A stretch of 64,000 bases of DNA from Bacteroidales bacterium (GTDB lineage: Bacteria; Bacteroidota; Bacteroidia; Bacteroidales; UBA932): assembly GCA_017430365.1 (NCBI GenBank), contig JAFRNC010000004.1, forward strand, positions 310,001 through 374,000, given 5' to 3'. The notes under the pieces are model-generated. The model saw only the letters and a list, made by a program, of their open reading frames with translations, was not told where the DNA came from and did no database searches. Positions 57,878-64,000 of the stretch are shown piece by piece. A program made the position numbers and the translations under genes. How positions within the stretch are numbered: the first letter of the stretch is position 1; each line of letters begins with the position of its first letter.

Positions 57878-60800
57878 TTAAGTTCTATCAATAAGGGAAC
57901 CAGCAAGTCTATTTAATACCCCAACAAGAGGGTAGAAGAACAAGGACTCTTCAATGACATCTTCTTCTTGGACTTCTTCGAATTTCCGGTGTAAACCATT
58001 ATCCGTAATTGTTTGAATGTCTCTTTTGCAAACATCCTTTGCGACATTGATAGAATCAGCATTAATGCCGAAATACTGCCTAAATGAGAAAACGTCGTTT
58101 AGTTCAAATAGAAATTTAAAGAAAGTTTGAACTTGCTTAGCAGTGTTCTCAATATCAATATCAGTAATATCTGCATACTTCTCATTAATAATAAACGAGG
58201 AATTATCCGAACCCTTTAGGACTACCTTAGTTTCAGCTATGGAGAGATAATCTTGCTTTGCTCCATTAGTTATACCTCCCTTACATGTAACCTCTTTAGG
58301 TCGGTTGGGGTTATAACTAATTTCCAGGCCATCTGCATGGTATTCTCGGCCATATAATTTTTCGAAAATAATTTTCGTAAAATTGGCAAGGATCTTGGTA
58401 TCTGGAGATAGAACAGAGATAACTTTAGCACCATTCCCGCTGAAAGTGAGGTATCTAGGCATCTCCATCCCCTTAGCTTTCATAATACTAGCTAGATGGT
58501 AAATTATAGCCGAATAGAAAATTAAGAATACTACTTTCTGATTGTCATCCAGGCTAAGTAATTTATGGAAATCAACATCATCTGCAAATCCTTTTTCAAT
58601 TACTTTTTTGTTCTGATTTAAGGAGAAGAAGAAAGATGCAATATCGGAAGAATCATTCCTTTCATCTAACAACTGGTAAACTTTTAGCAAATCTGGCATT
58701 TGATTTTTCTCAAGTAAAGAGCGAATCCTCTCTTTAAATTGACGAACGATACCATTCTGAATAGCCCCACCACGGTCAGCATACGCATCGCCAAATATGG
58801 AATTTGCTGCGAAACGGAAAGAAGTGATATACTTAACTTTTCCTCGTTCGGCGATAACAATATCCGATGTCCCCCCACCAATATCAATCGTCACGATTCT
58901 GGCTTGTCCGTATTGCCCTTTAAAAAACTCATACGGAGCAACGGATTCAGTCATTGAAAAGATATTACTAAGGTCTTTCGAAAAATACTTCTCATAAGCT
59001 TCGTTCCAGACGCGCTCGAACATATTGTATCGGTTAAACGTCATGCTTATCGGATAGAACCATATGATTTTCGTGCTCTCTAGTCTTCCATTATTCAGCA
59101 ATACCTTGTTTCGTAATATCAAGAACAACGTTTCAATATATGATTGAATTCGCTTACTGATTTCCGGATCATTTGACCACTTGAGATTAGAAATCATACG
59201 ATTATACATGTATTCCGCTCGCTTTTCATAGGTAAATGGAACATTAACATGTGCGAGCGGAATTACTTGTCTATCCCAATCCGCATTTTTTGCCACAGAT
59301 AGAATAGTTCTGATAGGGAATTCAAATTCTTTATCACGGCCGATCAATTGGGGCAAGAAATCAGCATCATAAATGTATTGACGCACCAATTCGTAATCTC
59401 CAAGCGTTTGGAGTTGCATATCTTCTTCTAAGATATTAAGAGACTGTGAAGGAGCTCCATTTACACTATATTCAATATGTGTATTTGTGGTGCCCAGATC
59501 TATAGCAAAGGTGAATTGATCGGTACCATTCTGCTCTTTGAAAATCGGAATAATCAGTCCCGCATCTTGTCTAGATGATACCCTGATATAATCGAACAAA
59601 GAACCATCAATAGCATATGTTTGACACTCGTCAATATTCTGAGCAAAGTCATTTCTGACAACTTTTTGAGAAGGGACAGGATTATACCCCCAATAGCTCT
59701 CTAAAGAAACAGATTCATCATTGGCAAATTTCGTTATCAGCCCCAACCGATAGTGAGCAAGAGCAGGGTCGTTATACTTGATATTAGACACCATTGCGAA
59801 TGCGAAATTGAGATGTCGAATAGCGCCCTTATTATTCTTAGCATCAATATTTGGAACTATATCCTCATAGTATGTACGATTATATTCAATAAAACCGCGC
59901 CGTATAGGAATTCTTAAAGTAACAATAACTCCCGTCGCTGTATCCTTCATCTCAAACATTCTAGGTCCCCCAGGGACAACTTGTCCCATTAATTCTTTTG
60001 GAGTAAAATACTTGAAGAAGAGGTCTTTGATAGGGAGTAAATAGCTCAGCCCCCTATCTGTAGTATAATTTCCATTGAAAAAAGCGCGTTCATTGAAATC
60101 CGATTCCATACAGATAATACTGTCCTCAAGAAAATCGCTTACTGTCAAATAAGGATACTGAGAACCATCGCTTGGTAAAATACGATCTGCAATTGGCGTA
60201 TTATCCTTATAAGGAACCTTCGTTTGAATATTCCAAGGAGAAATTGTATACCTTAAGGATTGGTTAAACGAGCCATTGGGAAGGACTAAAGGTTGCTCTT
60301 GACATATCCGGCTAGAAATCACAAAATCGCTCACATTAGCAATCTGAGTGGGAGCTTGGATTTGCTTACGGAGAACGTAACCAAGAACTTCTACATCATT
60401 GCCAGATACATTATCAACAGACAAAACGGGATAATTAAGCAAATCATTTGCCTGTACCGCATCAAGAGTCCGCTTCCGGGCATCATCAGAAAGAAAGTAG
60501 CATGCATCAAGATAAGCATTTACTTCCGGGAAACGAGATGCGAAGTTTGGAAGAGTTTTCTTTATTATCCACCAATATTTATGGTACTGGATATCTCTTT
60601 TATACAATGGCAAGAAACCATCGTCAAATGGCCGATCATCTCCAAAAAAGATATCATTTACAAAGGACATTGAATTAGCCGGGCAAAAAAATAGAGAAGC
60701 CGGAGAAGTAGCGCCAATTATGTTGATAGGAGATGGCCCATTCTTGTAATTCAGCAAATAAATCCGCTGAAGAACATCAAAATTATAAGTGTCTGCATCT

Positions 60801-61219
60801 TGGCGGAGGAAAAGCTCATATGTTTTTGCTAACTGCCGATGAGCACTATTAGGGCTTTCTTGAAGTTTTTTTAAATCGGCATTTTTATCCCATACAATGA
60901 TGTCGACCTTATTCTTCCACTTATCTATCTGAAAAAAGATCTGCCCCACATCCAAAGAATGAGACACCATTTGATTGTAAATAGTGTTCTTATCAATCTC
61001 AGGATACTTGTTGTTTTGAGACTGGGAAACAATACCAAATGCTGTTTTAATTAAATCCATCCTAGCAAAAGGCGAAGGAATGGAAGTAATCTGCTTACTT
61101 GCAGAGTTGTCATTCGGGTCTTTGATCTCCTCAATAGCAGTAGTGCTATATTTTCCAGAAGTTTGCCATCCTTCAAGTGTATCACTTCCAGATTGTTGTA
61201 AACGAAATATCTTTGCCAT
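57878..61219 (-). CDS. Giant actin/Hsp70-fold ATPase (possibly SrfB-like)
   Basis: An 1113-residue soluble protein. The first ~560 residues match nothing I recognise. The C-terminal half is an actin/Hsp70-fold ATPase: FAIDLGTTNTHIE (571-583) is phosphate-1, VTIDIGGGTSDIVIAERG (776-793) is phosphate-2, and YLTFSGNGAK (923-932) is the adenosine loop. A region after GNG (980-1113) is helical. Size and order recall the SrfB virulence-associated family, but I am not certain. It is 2 bases downstream of the tubulin-like gene, so the two cytoskeletal-type NTPases are probably made together. Confidence 0.7.
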   Translation of the reverse strand: MAKIFRLQQSGSDTLEGWQTSGKYSTTAIEEIKDPNDNSASKQITSIPSPFARMDLIKTAFGIVSQSQNNKYPEIDKNTIYNQMVSHSLDVGQIFFQIDKWKNKVDIIVWDKNADLKKLQESPNSAHRQLAKTYELFLRQDADTYNFDVLQRIYLLNYKNGPSPINIIGATSPASLFFCPANSMSFVNDIFFGDDRPFDDGFLPLYKRDIQYHKYWWIIKKTLPNFASRFPEVNAYLDACYFLSDDARKRTLDAVQANDLLNYPVLSVDNVSGNDVEVLGYVLRKQIQAPTQIANVSDFVISSRICQEQPLVLPNGSFNQSLRYTISPWNIQTKVPYKDNTPIADRILPSDGSQYPYLTVSDFLEDSIICMESDFNERAFFNGNYTTDRGLSYLLPIKDLFFKYFTPKELMGQVVPGGPRMFEMKDTATGVIVTLRIPIRRGFIEYNRTYYEDIVPNIDAKNNKGAIRHLNFAFAMVSNIKYNDPALAHYRLGLITKFANDESVSLESYWGYNPVPSQKVVRNDFAQNIDECQTYAIDGSLFDYIRVSSRQDAGLIIPIFKEQNGTDQFTFAIDLGTTNTHIEYSVNGAPSQSLNILEEDMQLQTLGDYELVRQYIYDADFLPQLIGRDKEFEFPIRTILSVAKNADWDRQVIPLAHVNVPFTYEKRAEYMYNRMISNLKWSNDPEISKRIQSYIETLFLILRNKVLLNNGRLESTKIIWFYPISMTFNRYNMFERVWNEAYEKYFSKDLSNIFSMTESVAPYEFFKGQYGQARIVTIDIGGGTSDIVIAERGKVKYITSFRFAANSIFGDAYADRGGAIQNGIVRQFKERIRSLLEKNQMPDLLKVYQLLDERNDSSDIASFFFSLNQNKKVIEKGFADDVDFHKLLSLDDNQKVVFLIFYSAIIYHLASIMKAKGMEMPRYLTFSGNGAKVISVLSPDTKILANFTKIIFEKLYGREYHADGLEISYNPNRPKEVTCKGGITNGAKQDYLSIAETKVVLKGSDNSSFIINEKYADITDIDIENTAKQVQTFFKFLFELNDVFSFRQYFGINADSINVAKDVCKRDIQTITDNGLHRKFEEVQEEDVIEESLFFYPLVGVLNRLAGSLIDRT

Positions 61220-61221
61220 AA

Positions 61222-62667
61222 TTACTTCATTCTAAGTTTCTTTTCAGTCAAAGTATCAGTCGCCCTAAAGAATAGTTCCACAAACCTTTCCCCAGGGTTA
61301 TTATCCATTGTGAGGCTCTTGGCTTCCTTATTTAGTACTGAATCAAACAGGGCATAATTCGAATTGAAGGTCGGCAACTTAGCCGGATCCAATTTCTTAA
61401 CCATATGGAAAAGATGCTTTGAGTCCACATTCAATTGGAATGGGGCAAATCCCCTACTGTTATCTTCCATTTCTTTATACCACTCCATTAGGTAATCGAC
61501 ATATTTTTCTAAATCACCATAGAAGTCTGAATGGAAAAAATTATCATCAAAATGTAAATCAACTGCCCACGGCTGTGATTTTGACTTTTTGACTTGTTCT
61601 TGAATGAACTTAGCAAAGAAAGCGAACTTGGTCAGAGGTCGACGGATAATGTCGCGAGTTTGATTAGACAGGTCATCAAAAATAAGAGATGGTTTATCAT
61701 TGATTACCCCATATTCTTTGTAGGTCGTCCCTAATGGCCGTCCATCATTAGTCTGCACCTGATTATCTGGAATAGACATGAAATCTATTATTGCGAGAGC
61801 TGCAGCTAATTCAATAAAATGAGCATTATTCTTTTGTTCTTTACCTCCTTCAACATTATCATACTGCTTAATAGTATTATCCGCCAAATAATAAAGGACA
61901 TTAGCCTCATTCATGTTTCTATCATAGTACGTAAGTGCTGCTTTTGTTTTCGCGATAAAGGTAGAAGAATCTATCTCGCTATTGTCGCTTGGTTTAAGGC
62001 CAAAATATGGAAGAACTGTAACGGCTCCAATAGCAGAATTTTTAGCAAATCCGTTGCCCCCTATGTTGCCTGACAAAGCCCTCATGTTTTTCACCAGCAA
62101 TGGAAAACCACTAGCGCCAGTGCCACCAAAAATAGAACTGATAATAAATATCCTATCTCCTTGTTGGAAAGTTGATATTATATTTTGAAAATCTGGAGAA
62201 TCCTGAATCTGATTTAACACTACACTGCCAATATTGGGATTCCCTTTAAAACCGACTTGCATTTTTGAGTCCAGGTTTTGCTGAGAAAACAGCATAGAAG
62301 CCAAAGCAAAATTGGAATCCTCTTTTCCATTGCTCTCCATCGTACTCAACCCAATAAAGTCGCGGAACTTGATATCTCGCGTATTTTGAATTGGCATACT
62401 GACAGAGGGAAGAACATTCAAATTGATTTTTGTTTTAAAGAACTCATTCCTATTATTTGATGTAAATTTGAACGTTTTCCTAATCCGATCATACAATCGC
62501 ATCATATCTACAGTTCTGGTAAGATCCCCAGCCGAATAGTCAGGATCAATAATAATCGGAATAATCTCAGAGGCGTTAATATCAACGCCTGATGCCAGCA
62601 ACATTGTAAGTGACTTAAGGACACGGGACCCCGTCCCGCCAATCCCAAATATATATAACTTGCTCAT
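61222..62667 (-). CDS. Tubulin/FtsZ-fold GTPase-like protein
   Basis: A 481-residue protein. LYIFGIGGTGSRVLKSL (4-20) is the start of the tubulin-like nucleotide fold, and SSIFGGTGASGFPLLVK (178-194) is the T4 glycine-rich signature (GGTGxSG). Between them are tubulin-type acidic loops. It is clearly not FtsZ: the FtsZ core motifs and length differ, and the family looks like the bacterial tubulin-like (Tubulin_2-type) group. Such proteins have few described roles. It is 2 bases upstream of the ATPase gene and 12 bases after the small membrane gene. Polymerisation with GTP is a reasonable expectation. Confidence 0.75.
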   Translation of the reverse strand: MSKLYIFGIGGTGSRVLKSLTMLLASGVDINASEIIPIIIDPDYSAGDLTRTVDMMRLYDRIRKTFKFTSNNRNEFFKTKINLNVLPSVSMPIQNTRDIKFRDFIGLSTMESNGKEDSNFALASMLFSQQNLDSKMQVGFKGNPNIGSVVLNQIQDSPDFQNIISTFQQGDRIFIISSIFGGTGASGFPLLVKNMRALSGNIGGNGFAKNSAIGAVTVLPYFGLKPSDNSEIDSSTFIAKTKAALTYYDRNMNEANVLYYLADNTIKQYDNVEGGKEQKNNAHFIELAAALAIIDFMSIPDNQVQTNDGRPLGTTYKEYGVINDKPSLIFDDLSNQTRDIIRRPLTKFAFFAKFIQEQVKKSKSQPWAVDLHFDDNFFHSDFYGDLEKYVDYLMEWYKEMEDNSRGFAPFQLNVDSKHLFHMVKKLDPAKLPTFNSNYALFDSVLNKEAKSLTMDNNPGERFVELFFRATDTLTEKKLRMK

Positions 62668-62679
62668 ATCCGGATGGTT

Positions 62680-63111
62680 TTAGTGTTTAGGCCATACGCT
62701 CTTCCACGGCGTGTGTCTACAATTCTGACAAAACCTCTTAATTACCGCAGAAAGAAGCAAATAGAATAGGAAAGCATATATGGCAACAGTATAGGAAAGT
62801 TTAAAAATATCATTTGAATAATTAGGGACTGCCAAACCTTCGCCTGCGTAGAAATTAACAATACTACTGTCGGTAATAAACCAAGAAACTCCGAAACAAA
62901 TAGCTGATGATACAATAGCGAACAATAACCACCAATACCATTTGTTGAGTCTAGCGTGATTTATGACAACATAATACAATAAGCAGATAGATATTACAAT
63001 TGTAATCATAGCTATCGCTATTGTATCGTAAAACTTCAAACTATCTGCTAACTGATAAAACTGCGCAGTATAGTCAGATATGGATTCAAACAGATCATAA
63101 AAAACACTCAT
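62680..63111 (-). CDS. Small membrane protein with three helices
   Basis: A 143-residue protein with three hydrophobic helices (IAIAMITIVISICLLYYVVI, WYWWLLFAIVSSAICFGVSW, LSYTVAIYAFLFYLLLSAV). The C-terminal tail has CQNCRH, a possible metal or redox pair. I recognise no family. It is 1 base after the upstream gene and 12 bases before the tubulin-like gene, so it belongs to the cluster and may anchor the soluble partners at the inner membrane. Confidence 0.6.
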   Translation of the reverse strand: MSVFYDLFESISDYTAQFYQLADSLKFYDTIAIAMITIVISICLLYYVVINHARLNKWYWWLLFAIVSSAICFGVSWFITDSSIVNFYAGEGLAVPNYSNDIFKLSYTVAIYAFLFYLLLSAVIKRFCQNCRHTPWKSVWPKH

Positions 63112-63112
63112 A

Positions 63113-64000
63113 TTATCTATTAATTTTGATATTCATAACAAGGTAACCGTTATCTCCGTTAGATACTTCGGAATATGCTTCGAAAATTCCTTTGATGAAA
63201 TATTCAATTCCAAAAGTCTTTGATTGTTCATCTATGTCAGTATCTATGGATCTATCATCAATAGAACTATCTGAAGAAACCCAACTGGGTAGTTCCATAT
63301 TAATCTTAATCGAGCAATCAACAATGGGTAATCCTGTTGCGCGGATAATAGCCATATGAGTCAAATTATTATCCCGAATTGACTGTTTATCAGAAGGATA
63401 AGTAACGGAATATGGGTCTATTGGCTCTACCCTCACAATTTCATACTTACCATTGGTAATGCAGTAATTTGATATATTCTCCTTTTCACTTTCTGTAAGA
63501 GGAAATTCCGATAGATCCATTCCAACGGCAAATTGAAACTCTCCACCATGTTTAGTAAAATCAGCATTGGCTATCTCTTTTTTATCTTGGCCACGTACTA
63601 CAAATTTTCCTTTGCGCCCTAATGCAGAAAGTACTGCGTATCTAGTTTCAGAAAGATTAACAGTAGACAATAAAAGCTTTTCCTTAAAACCATCCATTTC
63701 ATCTACTTTAATATGGGAAAAGAAATCATCTACAACAGGGGCAGAACCTACAACACACATATAGTACGGTCTCTTACAGTTCAGTCTGTGCGGGTGACTA
63801 TTAGGATTAACATAATCCCAATAATTACCTCGGAAAGTAGAAGCTAATTGAATTATCAGCGTTGACAATGAGGGTAATTTTTTAGACTTATCTAAAAAAT
63901 GGCCCATAGTTTCAACCCCGCATCCTGCTAGTGCAACAGAAGCCACTTTAGTATTACCAACAGAATATATATAATCAGATATCAGAATTGAAACACAATC
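63113..64000 (-). CDS. Unknown protein of the cluster, N-terminus beyond the window
   Basis: At least 295 codons are visible and the frame remains open to the right edge (it reads SILISDYIYSVGNTKVASV upstream of the first GTG). The sequence has alternating strands and helices (YYMCVVGSAPVVDDFFSHI, RYAVLSALGRKG, HMAIIRATGLPIVDCSIKI), no membrane helix and no motif I recognise. The C-terminal ~50 residues (FGIEYFIKGIFEAYSEV) are separate. It is 1 base before the membrane gene, so it shares the operon. The cluster therefore continues beyond 64000. Confidence 0.6.
   Translation of the reverse strand, partial: DCVSILISDYIYSVGNTKVASVALAGCGVETMGHFLDKSKKLPSLSTLIIQLASTFRGNYWDYVNPNSHPHRLNCKRPYYMCVVGSAPVVDDFFSHIKVDEMDGFKEKLLLSTVNLSETRYAVLSALGRKGKFVVRGQDKKEIANADFTKHGGEFQFAVGMDLSEFPLTESEKENISNYCITNGKYEIVRVEPIDPYSVTYPSDKQSIRDNNLTHMAIIRATGLPIVDCSIKINMELPSWVSSDSSIDDRSIDTDIDEQSKTFGIEYFIKGIFEAYSEVSNGDNGYLVMNIKINR

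Noticed and set aside
50897..64000. Type VI or contractile injection system
   Set aside because: OmpA-like proteins are present but no sheath, tube, baseplate or ClpV-like gene is visible.

Overview
The window looks like a chromosomal segment of a gut-type Bacteroidales bacterium. The signs are two SusC/SusD pairs, many Bacteroidetes-type promoters (-7 element TAnnTTTG), lipoprotein-rich sugar loci, a Bacteroidetes-style MreB/FtsA/FtsZ set and a RAYT-type transposase. Most of the first 48 kb is GC-rich. From about 48.4 kb to the right edge the base composition becomes visibly AT-rich, which suggests an acquired island. The genus cannot be named from the sequence alone.

Region 1 (1-19.6 kb) is a polysaccharide or glycoconjugate utilisation locus joined to its own cytosolic sugar pathway. 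One minus-strand directon runs from a split transketolase (14885-15721 and 13965-14888) through an FGGY kinase, an L-fucose-isomerase-like enzyme, a GRP-type permease and SusC/SusD to alternating CE1-like esterases and DUF1593 (Sde182/nucleoside-hydrolase-like) lipoproteins that leave the left edge. A DeoR-family regulator is divergent from it. A third esterase, an iron-dependent alcohol dehydrogenase and a DUF486 membrane protein follow. Isomerase, kinase and split transketolase together suggest catabolism of an unusual pentose; apiose is my leading guess, not a demonstrated substrate.

Region 2 (19.7-24.8 kb) is housekeeping: an isochorismatase-fold hydrolase, long PurF, PurC, RmuC, and a decayed esterase remnant. 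Region 3 (24.8-28.7 kb) has a GH27 alpha-galactosidase, a Y1/HUH transposase-like (RAYT) gene between REP-like hairpins, and a LacI regulator. Region 4 (28.7-40.2 kb) is a second utilisation locus: a paired LacI-type operator, SusC/SusD, surface lipoproteins, a DUF6057 membrane protein, a beta-propeller lipoprotein with a CxxCH motif, a GH18 glycosidase and a SIS-domain protein.

Region 5 (40.4-48.2 kb) is a minus-strand operon of MreB, FtsA and FtsZ homologues away from the usual cell-wall gene cluster. Upstream in the same direction are two paralogous membrane-anchored proteins with the same C-terminal tail, on either side of a TPR plus retropepsin-like lipoprotein.

Region 6 (48.6-64 kb) is the most unusual part. 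A plus-strand operon encodes a Nudix-type protein, a membrane TIR-domain protein and a GH25 lysozyme-like lipoprotein. Convergent to it is a tightly packed minus-strand run of at least twelve genes. These are a tubulin-like GTPase, a 1113-residue protein with an actin/Hsp70-fold ATPase domain, a MotA/ExbB-like membrane protein with a long coiled coil, two MotB/OmpA-like proteins (one with the proton-channel aspartate), lipoproteins, a trypsin-like protease, a secreted DNA/RNA endonuclease and an M15-like peptidase. I read it as a candidate envelope-spanning, possibly ion-driven defence or antagonism machine. It partly resembles Zorya but differs in architecture. Function is inferred only.
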